A stretch of 64,000 nt of DNA, taken from Thermotoga sp. (GTDB lineage Bacteria; Thermotogota; Thermotogae; Mesoaciditogales; Mesoaciditogaceae). Each line of letters opens with the position of its first letter. Position 1 is the stretch's first letter. The position numbers and the translations under genes are program-made. The notes under the pieces were generated by a model. That model did no database searches. It was not told the DNA's origin and was given only the letters and a program-made list of their open reading frames with translations. Where the stretch lies: assembly GCA_020722015.1 (NCBI GenBank), contig DYLQ01000001.1, positions 1 through 64,000 on the forward strand, written 5' to 3'. This document shows positions 44,350 through 54,092 of this stretch, piece by piece.

Positions 44350-46464
44350 CTAAAATGAATAAGGTTGAACGTCTATTTTTAAAACGTTCAAAGGATCGAA
44401 TCCAAGTAATTCTGCTTTGATTTTTGACGATAAGAATTCAATTGCCTTGTCAAGATCAGAGCACTTCAGAAGTATTTGATACCTGTATTTTGACATCAAC
44501 TTGAAAATCGGTGATTCAGCAGGCCCTAAAATTTCGAAAGGTCCTTGTGCTATGGCTTGTTTCAATTTTTCGGCATTTTTCATCGCATCTTGCGGTAATT
44601 TGTCTTCAACCGTTATAAGTATGAGCTCTTTAAAAGGAGGATATCCTGACACTTTCCTTCTGTCTATTTCCGCACGGTAAAAAGCATCGTAATTTTGATC
44701 TGATATCGCCTTTATTATCGGATTGTCAGGTTCCATGGTTTGGATAATGACCTCTCCTTTAACACCTCTGCCTGCTCTTCCGCTTACCTGAGAAAGTAAC
44801 TGAAAAGTACGTTCATTTGCCCTGAAATCAGGCATTCCAAGTGAGTGATCTGCGTCGATGACCCCAACAAGACCTATGTTTGGAAAATCAAGACCTTTGG
44901 TTATCATCTTAGTTCCAACGACTATGTCGAATTCCATTCTTGCGATTCCGTCGAGAGTTTCTTCGACGGATGTCATGTCCTTCAATTCTTCCCTGTCCAT
45001 TCTTTTTATCCTGAGGGCTGGAAAGATCTTACTAACCTCGCTTTCAACGCGTTCTGTGCCTATTCCACCCTTTTTCAGGTTCGAAGAACCACAAACCACG
45101 CATGTCGTTGGTAACGGTTCTTCATAACCACAATAATGGCATTTAAGTGTTCCGTCTACTTTATGGTAAACCATTGGCACATCACAATTCGGACATTTGA
45201 AGATGTACCCGCAATTGGTGCATTGAATGCGACTTGCAAAACCTTTTTTAGGAACGAACAAAAAAGTTTGATTGCCGTTTTTTGAATTCTCTTCGATTTG
45301 TTTTATCAAAAGATCAGATAGAATTTGACTTTTTGATTTTTTCATGTCTACGATCTTTATGTCAGGAAGTTTCCCTACAGATCTTTCTTCTACCTTATGA
45401 AGTTCTGTCTCGCCGGTAATTGCTTTGTGATATGTTTCGATCCTTGGCGTCGCAGATGATAAGATGAAAATTGCCCCTTCAAGTTCAGCTCTTCTTTTGG
45501 CAACATCAACAGCGTTGTAATAAGGCCTCATAGCATACTGTTTGTAAGAATCGTCCTGTTCTTCGTCAACGACTATAAGACCTATGTCTTTCATGGGCAT
45601 CCAGACGGCGCTACGCGTCCCGAGTAACAGATCCACATTGCCATTGACAACTTCATCCCATTCTATCTTTCTTGACGCACCGAGGGCGCTGTGATAAATT
45701 CCTATTTTTATCTCTGGAAATCTTTTTCTCGTTCTCATCATAAGCTGAGGGGTGAGTACGATCTCGGGAACAAGTATAAGTACCCGCTTTCCGGATTTGA
45801 TGACGTGATCTGCTATCTCAAAGTATATCTCGGTCTTACCTGATCCGGTTATTCCATTTATCAAATGAGGTTTCAAAGGTTTCGAAAGTATATCTTTGAC
45901 GACTTGATTTTGAACGGAACTGAGTTTGACATTTTCCCCTTTGCTTATGAGATTTTCGATTATCAAAATGTTTTTGTTCAGCAAAGATTGTATTGATGAC
46001 CTTGAAAAATTTTTCAAAGCATAAAGATACTCGATTGAACCATTTTCAAGCAATGATTCAACGATTTTCATCTCATTTTTATCGAGTTTTAATCTAAAAA
46101 CTTCTGAAATCGAAACTTTAAGAGATAAATATTTACCGGCGCTTTCTTTTTTCAAAGCTTTCCCTTTGAATTTAGAAGGAGGAAAGCAAAGATCTAAAAT
46201 TTCTCCGATAGGAGTAATATACTTAAAGGATGATTCTTTAACGATCGTCATCATCTTTTCATCTATGAAAGACTTCTTATCGATGATCTCGGTAATGCTT
46301 TTAACTTTAAATGCTGGTTGATCGACTTTTTCAATGACGTATCCCGTGTGATTTTTATTTCTTATATCCACCACAACGCGCGTTCCAGGTTCTATTTCAC
46401 CGTCAAAAGCGTAAATCAAAGATGGGATCGGATATCTTGATATGGCAACTGAAAAATAGTTCAT
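44350..46464 (-). CDS. priA: Primosomal protein N' (replication restart helicase)
   Basis: 3'-5' helicase that reloads the replisome at stalled forks; 704 residues. The N-terminal DNA-binding region precedes Walker A in NGITGSGKTEIYFE (about 204-217), DEEQ-type Walker B in LIVVDEEQDDSYKQY, an eight-Cys zinc domain (CTNCGYIFKCPNC ... CHYCGY ... CVVC) and the C-terminal QVSGRAGRGVKGEVIIQT. It overlaps manA by 4 bp. Confidence 0.95.
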   Translation of the reverse strand: MNYFSVAISRYPIPSLIYAFDGEIEPGTRVVVDIRNKNHTGYVIEKVDQPAFKVKSITEIIDKKSFIDEKMMTIVKESSFKYITPIGEILDLCFPPSKFKGKALKKESAGKYLSLKVSISEVFRLKLDKNEMKIVESLLENGSIEYLYALKNFSRSSIQSLLNKNILIIENLISKGENVKLSSVQNQVVKDILSKPLKPHLINGITGSGKTEIYFEIADHVIKSGKRVLILVPEIVLTPQLMMRTRKRFPEIKIGIYHSALGASRKIEWDEVVNGNVDLLLGTRSAVWMPMKDIGLIVVDEEQDDSYKQYAMRPYYNAVDVAKRRAELEGAIFILSSATPRIETYHKAITGETELHKVEERSVGKLPDIKIVDMKKSKSQILSDLLIKQIEENSKNGNQTFLFVPKKGFASRIQCTNCGYIFKCPNCDVPMVYHKVDGTLKCHYCGYEEPLPTTCVVCGSSNLKKGGIGTERVESEVSKIFPALRIKRMDREELKDMTSVEETLDGIARMEFDIVVGTKMITKGLDFPNIGLVGVIDADHSLGMPDFRANERTFQLLSQVSGRAGRGVKGEVIIQTMEPDNPIIKAISDQNYDAFYRAEIDRRKVSGYPPFKELILITVEDKLPQDAMKNAEKLKQAIAQGPFEILGPAESPIFKLMSKYRYQILLKCSDLDKAIEFLSSKIKAELLGFDPLNVLKIDVQPYSF

Positions 46465-47261
46465 GGCAACGTCATTTTAAACGTCATGCCGTTGGAAATA
46501 AGATCTCCGCCATCATTTGAGATGTAGACTGTTGGCAGTTTGAAATTTTTATTTCCAAAGGCAGAATTAAAAGAAAGGTAAACACTTTTAGGATCCGCGA
46601 AGTTAACGTCGTTCAAAAGTTCAACTTTGAAATGTGATGTTTCGAGCTTTTTGAAATCAAAAGGTTCGGCCACTATTTCTTTGGCAGATGCCATAGCCTC
46701 ATCAAAATGTATTTTTCTTCCCCTGTCCCAATCGTAGAATCTGTAAGTTATATCGGAAGTCATCTGAAATTCGTAGAGTTCTATCCCGGGCCCTATTGCA
46801 TGGACCGTCCCAGGCTTTATGAACATCCCCTCTCCTGGCTTTACATCCGCAAAGTTAAGCAATGAATTCCACTGTCTATCTCCGTTTCTTAACCTTTCAA
46901 GAGATCCTTTTTTGAGTCCGTTGACAAGAGTTCCACCCTTGACGAAATACCACATCTCTGGTTTTCCCCATGGTTCACCTATTTTTTTTGCAAGATCATC
47001 GTCAGGATGCACCTGAACTGAAAGCCACTCTTTTGTTTTTATATGTTTTATAAGAAATGGAAAGCGATCAAATTTCCATATCTTCAAAACTTCTTCCCAT
47101 TCAAATTGCTCATTCTTATCATCTAAAATCATCGTTCTTTTTTTAGGATGATCGGAACATAACCAAACCTCTCCTATTTTGCCATCGACACCGTAAAATT
47201 TTCCAAGGTTTTCGTCTCCCCAGATCTCTTCGACGAATTCCGGGCGGCACCTTAATATCAT
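46461..47261 (-). CDS. manA: Mannose-6-phosphate isomerase, class I (short form)
   Basis: Zinc enzyme interconverting mannose 6-phosphate and fructose 6-phosphate; 266 residues, the short bacterial form. Metal ligands are seen in SVQVHPDD (about 82-89), GKPEMWYFVKGG and PGTVHAIGPGIELYEF. Ribosome site TGGAGGAGA. It starts 1 bp after the ABC-2 permease gene and overlaps priA by 4 bp. With the phosphohexomutase at 4366-6039 it could serve GDP-mannose formation. Confidence 0.92.
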   Translation of the reverse strand: MILRCRPEFVEEIWGDENLGKFYGVDGKIGEVWLCSDHPKKRTMILDDKNEQFEWEEVLKIWKFDRFPFLIKHIKTKEWLSVQVHPDDDLAKKIGEPWGKPEMWYFVKGGTLVNGLKKGSLERLRNGDRQWNSLLNFADVKPGEGMFIKPGTVHAIGPGIELYEFQMTSDITYRFYDWDRGRKIHFDEAMASAKEIVAEPFDFKKLETSHFKVELLNDVNFADPKSVYLSFNSAFGNKNFKLPTVYISNDGGDLISNGMTFKMTLP

Positions 47262-47262
47262 T

Positions 47263-48411
47263 TTAAATCTCCTCCAATTTTTCTATCCTTGAAAATACCA
47301 CCAAAGCTATTGAAATTGCCACTCCAGCATATATCAAAAGCGGAATTACGTCTGCCAATATTTGAGAAATCTGATAATTCAATATGTTAACCCTTTGCAT
47401 TGCATCTGCCATAAATGTCAAAGGAAAGAATTTTGATGCGACTTGCGCAACTCGAGGCATCTGATCGATGGGTATGAAAAGTCCACTTAAGAAAATTGTC
47501 GGTACAACATAACCTATTATTATAGCGCTTGATATCTTTTGATTCGGCGATAACGTGGATATTATAATACCAAAACTTGCAAAGGCAAAACTCCCGAGTG
47601 CAAGTATAAAAATCGTTCTCCAAGGTGTGTTAAAGCCACTTCCAAAATAAATTTGTGCCGTCAGAAGGGCAATGCTTCCCTTTATCACGCCGTCCATCGT
47701 GTAAGCAAGTACCTTTCCAGTTAGATGAAGAGATCTGTTAACATTGCTTACTATAATCCCATTTAAAATCCTATGCTCTCTTTCGTAAGACACGGCAGTC
47801 GAAAGGGTTATAGCTATGCTTGCCATCGCAATGAGAGCGGCAATACCAGGTATCATGAAATCGATGTAGTTCAAATTTGCACCTGATGGCCCCTCGAAAG
47901 CAAGTTGCGGAGGGCCTATCGGTATTTTAGTGTTCGGCTTTTTGTAAAGCTCAAGTATGTTGTAGATCATGACACCGTTACTTACCTCAGAAAGAATTGA
48001 ACGCAATGCCTGATATATCACCACAGATGTTTGAATGTTTGCGGTTGACGGAATGAAGTTTAAAAAGAAATTATTCGAATTTTCGATATTTTTAGAAAAC
48101 CCAGATGGTATGACAATAGCACCATCGAAAGTCCCATCGTTAAGGCCTTTCATCAGTTCTCCGTAATTTCCGACTGATTTGAAACTATCTCCTTTAAGCA
48201 TTCCATAAACAAGTGAAAGTATGACTTTTGAGTATTCCCCGGTATCTTCGTTGTAAACAGCCACTTTGTAATTTTGTGGATTTATCATACTTGGGAAAAT
48301 ATAACCGAGAAGTATCATGAGGATGATTGGAACGACTATCGTCAAAAATATCATACCCTTAGATCTGTAGATCATCTTCAATTCATTCAAAAAAGCCCTA
48401 AGCATGCTCAT
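47263..48411 (-). CDS. ABC-2 type transporter permease
   Basis: Inner-membrane protein of 382 residues of the drug/polymer export type. One N-terminal helix (MIFLTIVVPIILMILLGYIF) is followed by a ~150-residue extracytoplasmic domain and five more helices, with the conserved FMIPGIAALIAMASIAITLS and PTIFLSGLFIPIDQMP stretches. No ATPase gene lies next to it, so its motor must be encoded elsewhere. It starts 1 bp after the amylase gene. Cargo unknown. Confidence 0.85.
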   Translation of the reverse strand: MSMLRAFLNELKMIYRSKGMIFLTIVVPIILMILLGYIFPSMINPQNYKVAVYNEDTGEYSKVILSLVYGMLKGDSFKSVGNYGELMKGLNDGTFDGAIVIPSGFSKNIENSNNFFLNFIPSTANIQTSVVIYQALRSILSEVSNGVMIYNILELYKKPNTKIPIGPPQLAFEGPSGANLNYIDFMIPGIAALIAMASIAITLSTAVSYEREHRILNGIIVSNVNRSLHLTGKVLAYTMDGVIKGSIALLTAQIYFGSGFNTPWRTIFILALGSFAFASFGIIISTLSPNQKISSAIIIGYVVPTIFLSGLFIPIDQMPRVAQVASKFFPLTFMADAMQRVNILNYQISQILADVIPLLIYAGVAISIALVVFSRIEKLEEI

Positions 48412-48412
48412 A

Positions 48413-49687
48413 TCAAATACCTTCTTTGTAAGCAGATATCAAAATGTAATCTTCAAGATCAAATACGGCTTTTCCGTTTTTGTCCACATAAAAAGTATAA
48501 GGGATCTTTTTTACGTGATCAAAAGCGTGAATGTAAGTGTTTGAAAAAATTCCGTCAAAATCGATCGTTATTTTCTCTGGCTGATCACCGAAATTCCCAA
48601 TGTAAAGTACCAAAGTTCCATCAGCCCTTCTTAAAACAGAGATGGCTGATGTAGGGCGATCCGTTTTGAGCACGTTCATCTTCCCATGAGATAAGGCAGG
48701 CGTTGTTTTCTTGAGTTCTATCATCTCTCTTGTGAAATTCTGAAAACCGACATCACCTTTTGAAAAATCGAAATGAAATTCGTTGAAAATATCCGGCTTT
48801 TCCTTGCACGCGAATTCCTGACCGTTGTAAAGCAAAGTTGCGCCCTTTTGAACCATCAAAAGTACCGTCCATGCACGCAACCTATTCTGAGGTACGTATT
48901 TTGCGACTCGTTCTTGATCGTGATTTTCCAAAAATCTTAATTTTATATGATCATCGAAGATCTGTTTTTGATATTCAAAATTCGCCGCATAATTTGAAAG
49001 GGATTCCTTTCCATTGAAATAGGCCTTTAGAATATCGTAACTGTCGTAATCATATGTTATGTCGAATGCCTGATAAAGGTAAGGATCCTTTGACTCGGAC
49101 AGCCATATTAAATTTTTTAAACTTAAAAGCTCGGCTCTTGCTCGGTTCCAAAAGGCCACCGGTACAAGACCGGCTACATCACATCTAAAACCATCGATAT
49201 CGTATGTTTTTACCCAAAACTTCAAAGTATCTATAAGGTACGATGAGAGCCCAGAATTTGAAAAGTCAAAATCTATTATGTCGACCCAATCTGCAACCTT
49301 TCTCGTTGGATTTCCATTTCCATCTCTCATGAACCATTCTGGATGAGTCGATACCAAAATGGAATCCACGGCCATATGGTTAAAAACAACATCCATCATT
49401 GCTTTCATGCCGAGATCGTGAATTGATTTTACAAGATGCTTGAAATCTTCATCTGTTCCAAGAGAAGGATCCAAGGCTCTGTAATCCCTTATCGCGTAAG
49501 GTGAACCAAGTGTACCTTTTCTATTTTTAACGCCCACTGGATGAATAGGCATAAACCACAAGATATCGACATTTAAATTTTTTATTCTTTCGAGATCCTT
49601 TTCAACATTTGCAAATCCACCGTAAGCCCTTACAAATACTTCATATATCACGATTTGCTCAAGATCTTTGGATGTATCCAGTGCCAA
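48413..49687 (-). CDS. Cytosolic alpha-amylase family (GH13) glycosidase
   Basis: Hydrolase of alpha-glucans or maltodextrins; 424 residues. The four GH13 regions are DVVFNH (about 108-113), GFRCDVAG with the nucleophile Asp, WLSESKDP with the acid Glu, and FLENHDQE with the last Asp. There is no signal peptide and the C-terminal beta domain is short. Start codon TTG with CGGAGGT upstream. First gene of the amylase/ABC-2/manA/priA unit. Whether it makes maltose, glucose or transfers glucosyl units is not decided. Confidence 0.9.
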   Translation of the reverse strand: MALDTSKDLEQIVIYEVFVRAYGGFANVEKDLERIKNLNVDILWFMPIHPVGVKNRKGTLGSPYAIRDYRALDPSLGTDEDFKHLVKSIHDLGMKAMMDVVFNHMAVDSILVSTHPEWFMRDGNGNPTRKVADWVDIIDFDFSNSGLSSYLIDTLKFWVKTYDIDGFRCDVAGLVPVAFWNRARAELLSLKNLIWLSESKDPYLYQAFDITYDYDSYDILKAYFNGKESLSNYAANFEYQKQIFDDHIKLRFLENHDQERVAKYVPQNRLRAWTVLLMVQKGATLLYNGQEFACKEKPDIFNEFHFDFSKGDVGFQNFTREMIELKKTTPALSHGKMNVLKTDRPTSAISVLRRADGTLVLYIGNFGDQPEKITIDFDGIFSNTYIHAFDHVKKIPYTFYVDKNGKAVFDLEDYILISAYKEGI

Positions 49688-49752
49688 AATTTAACCTCCG
49701 TTTGATGTATAATCTGATACAGAATATATTTTACCACAGGAGGCATTGACAG

Positions 49753-50739
49753 TTGAGAATAGAAGATTTTGATTATCATCTTCCAAAATCAGCGATAGCC
49801 CAAAGCCCTGTGACACCCAGAGATCATGCAAAACTCATGGTTATTCACAGAGACACCAAAAAAATAGAACACAAGATCTTTTACAACATAACCGAATATT
49901 TAAATCCAAACGATTTGCTCGTTGTCAACGAAACCAAAGTCATACGTGCAAGGTTAATCGGTCATAAGACGACTGGAGCAAAGATTGAGGTCTTTTTGTT
50001 GAAAAAAATGGAAGGAAGAATCTGGCAGACCCTTGTGAAACCTGGTGGAAAGGTAAAAGAGGGAACTGAGATCATATTCAACGGTGCAATTGGAAAATGT
50101 GTAAAGCATTTAAACGATGGAACGAGGTACTTTGAGTTCGATGTCGAAGATGATGAACTCGAAAACATCGGTGAAATACCACTTCCGCCTTACATAAAAC
50201 ACACAACAACAGATCCGTCTGAATATCAGACAGTGTACGCAAAAGATCCGGAATCTGTCGCAGCTCCAACAGCAGGCCTTCACTTCACAGAAGAGTTGCT
50301 TGAAAAAATAAGTGCCATGGGTGTTAAAATATTGAAGGTAACGCTTGATGTCGGTCTTGACACTTTCAGACCGATAGAATCAAATGAGATTGAAGATCAT
50401 AAGATGCACACGGAATTTTACAGAATTCCACCAGAGGTGGCTGACGAAATAGAACACAAAAAAGGGAGAGTGTTTGCAGTTGGCACGACGGTGGTTAGAA
50501 CGCTTGAATCCTGGGCTAAAACCGGAAATCTTTACGGGAATACCTCTCTTTACATATATCCACCTTACAAATTCAAAGTCGTTGATGCCATGATAACCAA
50601 TTTTCACATTCCCAAGTCATCTTTGATCGTGCTTGTTTCTGCATTTGCGGGGAGGGACCTTGTTATGGAAGCTTACAAATTGGCACTTGAAAATGGGTAC
50701 AGGTTTTTCTCTTTTGGAGATGCCTGTCTCTTTATTTGA
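49753..50739 (+). CDS. queA: S-adenosylmethionine:tRNA ribosyltransferase-isomerase
   Basis: Transfers the ribosyl part of SAM to 7-aminomethyl-7-deazaguanine in tRNA, making epoxyqueuosine; 328 residues. The start RIEDFDYHLPKSAIAQSPV and blocks AAPTAGLHFTEELL, DVGLDTFRPI and TNFHIPKSSLIVLVSAFAG are family-typical. Start codon TTG with AGGAGG nine bases upstream. The 3' end is coupled to radC. Confidence 0.96.
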   Translation: MRIEDFDYHLPKSAIAQSPVTPRDHAKLMVIHRDTKKIEHKIFYNITEYLNPNDLLVVNETKVIRARLIGHKTTGAKIEVFLLKKMEGRIWQTLVKPGGKVKEGTEIIFNGAIGKCVKHLNDGTRYFEFDVEDDELENIGEIPLPPYIKHTTTDPSEYQTVYAKDPESVAAPTAGLHFTEELLEKISAMGVKILKVTLDVGLDTFRPIESNEIEDHKMHTEFYRIPPEVADEIEHKKGRVFAVGTTVVRTLESWAKTGNLYGNTSLYIYPPYKFKVVDAMITNFHIPKSSLIVLVSAFAGRDLVMEAYKLALENGYRFFSFGDACLFI

Positions 50740-50740
50740 C

Positions 50741-51394
50741 ATGGAAAAACCAAGAGAGCGAGCGATAGAAAGGGGAATAGAATCGCTTAGCAACGCTGAA
50801 CTTGTGGCGATTCTTTTGAGAACAGGGACAAAAGGTAAGTACGTCGTTGACGTTGCTGAAGAAATTCTAAAAAAATTCGAAGGTTCTTTTATCAAGATGA
50901 AAAATGCATCGCTTGAAGAATTGCGTGATGTCTCTTGCGGAATAGGCAATACAAAAGCGCTGACACTCAAGGCCGCACTTGAGATAGGCCATAGAATGTG
51001 GAAAGAATCCTTGAAAGAAAAGAAATTTCTGAAATCTGCGGACGATGTTTATGATTTTTGCAAGGACATGACCCTTATGCCAGTTGAGTATGTCAGGGTT
51101 ATAGTCGTAAATTCACAACTCGGCGCCATAGCAGTAAAGGATGTGACCATTGGAACTGCGGATTCTTCTTTGATTCATCCGAGAGAAATCTTTGGCATAG
51201 CGGTTAGATACCCATCCGCCGGAGTTATCATCGTTCACAATCATCCTTCGGGAAATCCTAAACCAAGCAAAGAAGATGAAGATGTAACTCACAGAATAAA
51301 AGAAGCAGGAGAAATTCTCGGAATAAAATTACTTGATCACGTTGTTGTCGCAACAGAAGGATTTTACAGCTTTTCTAAGTCAGGCAAATTGTAA
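50741..51394 (+). CDS. radC: RadC-family JAMM/MPN-domain protein
   Basis: A 217-residue member of the RadC group; the old DNA-repair label is doubtful and the activity is unknown. The helix-hairpin-helix part has GIESLSNAELVAILLRTGT and the C-terminal MPN+ domain has the metal motif HNHPSGNPKPSKEDEDVT. I start it at the ATG one base after the queA stop (TGAcATG), which fits reinitiation and the family's usual N-terminus; an in-frame ATG at 50720 lies directly against GGAG. Confidence 0.88.
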   Translation: MEKPRERAIERGIESLSNAELVAILLRTGTKGKYVVDVAEEILKKFEGSFIKMKNASLEELRDVSCGIGNTKALTLKAALEIGHRMWKESLKEKKFLKSADDVYDFCKDMTLMPVEYVRVIVVNSQLGAIAVKDVTIGTADSSLIHPREIFGIAVRYPSAGVIIVHNHPSGNPKPSKEDEDVTHRIKEAGEILGIKLLDHVVVATEGFYSFSKSGKL

Positions 51395-51414
51395 TTGAGT
51401 TAGGAGGTTTCAAA

Positions 51415-52818
51415 GTGAGACAAATAGATTTTATGGATACGACACTCAGAGATGCACATCAATCTCTCTTGGCAACAAGAATGAAAACATCCGAAATGCT
51501 TCCCGTTTTGGAAGAAATGGATCAAATAGGTTATTATGCATTTGAAATGTGGGGTGGAGCCACTTTCGATTCGTGTTTAAGATATCTTAACGAAGATCCG
51601 TGGGAACGTTTGAAGACCATAAGAAAGTATGTTAAAAGAACAAAACTGCAGATGCTTTTGAGAGGGCAAAATATCCTCGGATATTCGAATTATCCTGACG
51701 ATGTACTCGAACTCTTTGTACGTAAGATGATAGAAGATGGCATAGATGTTGTAAGAATATTTGACGCGCTCAACGATCCAAGAAATCTTGAAAAGCCAAT
51801 AGAGTTTGCCAAAAAATACGGTGCCCATGTGCAAGGAGCAATAAGTTATACGGTAAGCCCGGTTCACACGATAGAAAAATACGTTGAATTTGCAAAAAAG
51901 ATCGTGGATATGGGCATAGATTCAATATGCATAAAGGACATGGCCGGTCTTTTGACAGCCCCAATGGCTTATTCTCTTGTCAAAGAATTAAAGGAAAAAT
52001 TTTCTCTTCCAATTGAGGTTCACTCTCATTTTACAAGTGGTCTTGCAGACGCAGCTTATTGGGCGGCAATAGAAGCAGGAGCCGATATCATAGATACCGC
52101 CACAAGTGCTCTTGCTTATGGAACGAGCCAACCTGCAGTAGAGCCTTTTGCGATGAGTTTGAAAGATAGCAAAGAATTCTCGATGAATCTTGATATGAAC
52201 AAGATAAACCATGTCAACGAACATTTCATAAAGGTCAGAGCGGCCCACAAAGCAGATGATGTTTCGATGACAACGATAGATTCAAGGATCTTTTCAGCGC
52301 AGGTGCCAGGTGGAATGCTTTCAAACCTTGTAAGTCAACTTAAAGCGCAAAATGCTTTGGATAGATACGATGATGTCATGAAAGAAATTCCACAGGTAAG
52401 AGAAGATCTTGGATTTCCGCCACTTGTAACGCCTACAAGCCAAATAGTCGGTGTTCAAGCTGTCCTCAACGTTTTAAACGGCGGAAGATATAAAATGGTT
52501 ACGAAAGAAACAAAGAACTACGTTAAAGGCATGTACGGAAAATCTCCGGCACCGATAAGCGAAGAGATAATCAAGAAAATACTCGGTAATGAAAAACCTA
52601 TAAATGTAAGGCCTGCGGATTTACTTGAACCTGCACTTGATAAGGCAAAAAAGGAAATAGGAGATCTTGCACAAAATGATGAGGATTTACTCAGTTACGT
52701 TTTATTTCCACAAATTGCAAAACCATTTTTAGAGAAAAAGTATGTCGCAAAAGTGAAGGTTGATTTTAAGATGGTCGATGAATACACTTCCCAATTTCTA
52801 CCGATATACCCTGTATAA
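51415..52818 (+). CDS. oadA: Oxaloacetate decarboxylase alpha / pyruvate carboxylase B-type subunit, no biotin domain
   Basis: Carboxyltransferase of 467 residues that moves CO2 between biotin and pyruvate/oxaloacetate. The TIM-barrel part has DTTLRDAHQSLLATRMKT, MWGGATFDSCLRYLNEDPW with the metal His/Asp region and CIKDMAGLLTAPMA; the conserved C-terminal half includes VPGGMLSNLVSQL. The protein stops before the biotinyl-lysine domain, so a separate biotin carrier is needed. GTG start with TTAGGAGGT. It is followed 1 bp later by the macro-domain gene. Confidence 0.9.
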   Translation: MRQIDFMDTTLRDAHQSLLATRMKTSEMLPVLEEMDQIGYYAFEMWGGATFDSCLRYLNEDPWERLKTIRKYVKRTKLQMLLRGQNILGYSNYPDDVLELFVRKMIEDGIDVVRIFDALNDPRNLEKPIEFAKKYGAHVQGAISYTVSPVHTIEKYVEFAKKIVDMGIDSICIKDMAGLLTAPMAYSLVKELKEKFSLPIEVHSHFTSGLADAAYWAAIEAGADIIDTATSALAYGTSQPAVEPFAMSLKDSKEFSMNLDMNKINHVNEHFIKVRAAHKADDVSMTTIDSRIFSAQVPGGMLSNLVSQLKAQNALDRYDDVMKEIPQVREDLGFPPLVTPTSQIVGVQAVLNVLNGGRYKMVTKETKNYVKGMYGKSPAPISEEIIKKILGNEKPINVRPADLLEPALDKAKKEIGDLAQNDEDLLSYVLFPQIAKPFLEKKYVAKVKVDFKMVDEYTSQFLPIYPV

Positions 52819-52819
52819 A

Positions 52820-53365
52820 ATGATAAAATTTGAGATCGGTGCAACTGAAATAGAAGTTGAAAAGTGCGATATAACGAAAGAAAAAGTTGAAGCCATAGTA
52901 AATGCTGCTAATTCACACCTTGCCCATGGCGGTGGTGTTGCGCTTGCCATATCAAAGGCAGGCGGACCCGATATAGATAGAGAATCGCGAGATTACATTT
53001 TCAAATACGGTCCCGTAGAAACGGGGAGTGTGGCCATAACTTCAGGCGGAAAATTAACGGCAAAATATGTCATTCATGCCGTAGGTCCTATATGGGGAGA
53101 AGGAGATGAAGATCGCAAATTATCATTGGCCTTTGAGAATGCACTCTTAAAGGCAGATGAAATGAAGATCAAAAGCATATCTTTTCCGGCCATAAGCTCA
53201 GGAATATACGGCTTCCCAAAAGATAGATGTGCACGCATTTTCTACGATACGATAAAAAGATACCTTACCAAAAGAGAGTCCCAATTGAAAATCATAAGAA
53301 TGTGCCTTTACTCAGAAGAAGATTTCAAAATATTTGAGAAAGTTTTCGACGAATTTGAATGGTAA
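52820..53365 (+). CDS. Macro-domain ADP-ribose-binding protein
   Basis: A 181-residue single macro domain, probably hydrolysing O-acetyl-ADP-ribose or ADP-ribosyl groups. Ligand-binding pieces are VNAANSHLAHGGGVALAI (about 28-45), VIHAVGPIW and ISFPAISSGIYGFP. The ATG lies one base after the oadA stop with no ribosome site of its own, so it depends on coupled translation. Role beside a carboxyltransferase gene is unclear. Confidence 0.9.
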   Translation: MIKFEIGATEIEVEKCDITKEKVEAIVNAANSHLAHGGGVALAISKAGGPDIDRESRDYIFKYGPVETGSVAITSGGKLTAKYVIHAVGPIWGEGDEDRKLSLAFENALLKADEMKIKSISFPAISSGIYGFPKDRCARIFYDTIKRYLTKRESQLKIIRMCLYSEEDFKIFEKVFDEFEW

Positions 53366-53366
53366 C

Positions 53367-53771
53367 CTACCAATATTTGGCCAACACTACTTTGATCATG
53401 GGGATGTCATTTCCCGTTGAAACTACCGAAACGAGGTACTTTTGAGCAGCAGAAGCTTTGACATCGCCAGCGGTGTACCATATATTCACAATCACCGATG
53501 TCGTGGTTGGCGTAACGCTTAATGCATAATTCTTCAAAAGTTCTGCCTGATCTCCAAAAAAACTTGACACATCACTTACTTTAGACACGATGTTATGGTC
53601 AAGATAAAAATCACTCATTACCGCTACTCCTATTTGCGATAAATTGTTCGCAACTGTTAAAGTTTTAGCCTCGTTAATTGCCCTAATACCGACCGGTACA
53701 AGCGCGGATATCAAAAGCGCTATTATTGCAAGTACAATCAACAGTTCGATGAACGTAAAAGCGCCTTTCAA
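53367..53771 (-). CDS. Type IV pilin-like / pseudopilin protein
   Basis: A 134-residue prepilin. The leader is very short (MKGA) followed by FTFIELLIVLAIIALLISALVP, with the glutamate at mature position 5 and the hydrophobic helix that builds the fibre. The rest is a small globular domain with no cysteines. Start codon TTG with GAGAGGTGA upstream. Likely handled by a prepilin peptidase coded elsewhere; role in twitching, DNA uptake or secretion is inference. It is a single gene here, separated from csp by a hairpin. Confidence 0.88.
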   Translation of the reverse strand: MKGAFTFIELLIVLAIIALLISALVPVGIRAINEAKTLTVANNLSQIGVAVMSDFYLDHNIVSKVSDVSSFFGDQAELLKNYALSVTPTTTSVIVNIWYTAGDVKASAAQKYLVSVVSTGNDIPMIKVVLAKYW

Positions 53772-53798
53772 AATCTCACCTCTCTTTGGCCGATCGAA

Positions 53799-53832
53799 AG
53801 AATGCTTCGTTGGAAACTAAACGAAGCATTCT
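53799..53832 (-). terminator. Terminator-like hairpin between csp and the pilin gene
   Basis: Perfect 13-bp stem AGAATGCTTCGTT/AACGAAGCATTCT with an 8-base loop, 10 bp after the csp stop. The minus strand continues only with TTCG, so termination may be partial and let some transcripts reach the pilin gene. Confidence 0.75.
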
Positions 53833-53841
53833 GAATTTCAA

Positions 53842-54039
53842 TCAAGCAGGTTTAACGTTAGATGCCTGTTTTCCCTTTGGACCTTCTGTAACATCAAAAG
53901 TGACCTGTTGGTTTTCTTTTAATTCCTTATATCCCCCCGATTGAATTGCTGAGTAATGAACAAAAATATCCGTTCCATCTTCAGCCGTTATGAAACCAAA
54001 TCCTTTTTTTGAATCAAACCACTTGACAGTACCTTTCAT
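53842..54039 (-). CDS. Cold-shock-domain RNA chaperone
   Basis: A 65-residue CspA-type protein that melts RNA structure. The RNA-binding motifs KGFGFIT and DIFVHYSAI and the start MKGTVKWFD are complete, and the C-terminal [13 protein letters not shown] is usual. Ribosome site TAAGGAGG. It has its own promoter and a short leader. The name cspA or cspB cannot be chosen from sequence alone. Confidence 0.97.
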   Translation of the reverse strand: MKGTVKWFDSKKGFGFITAEDGTDIFVHYSAIQSGGYKELKENQQVTFDVTEGPKGKQASNVKPA

Positions 54040-54092
54040 TCGTGTTGCCTCCTTAAAAATTCTGTGATTTTCTTAAACTTAAACTTAGAATT

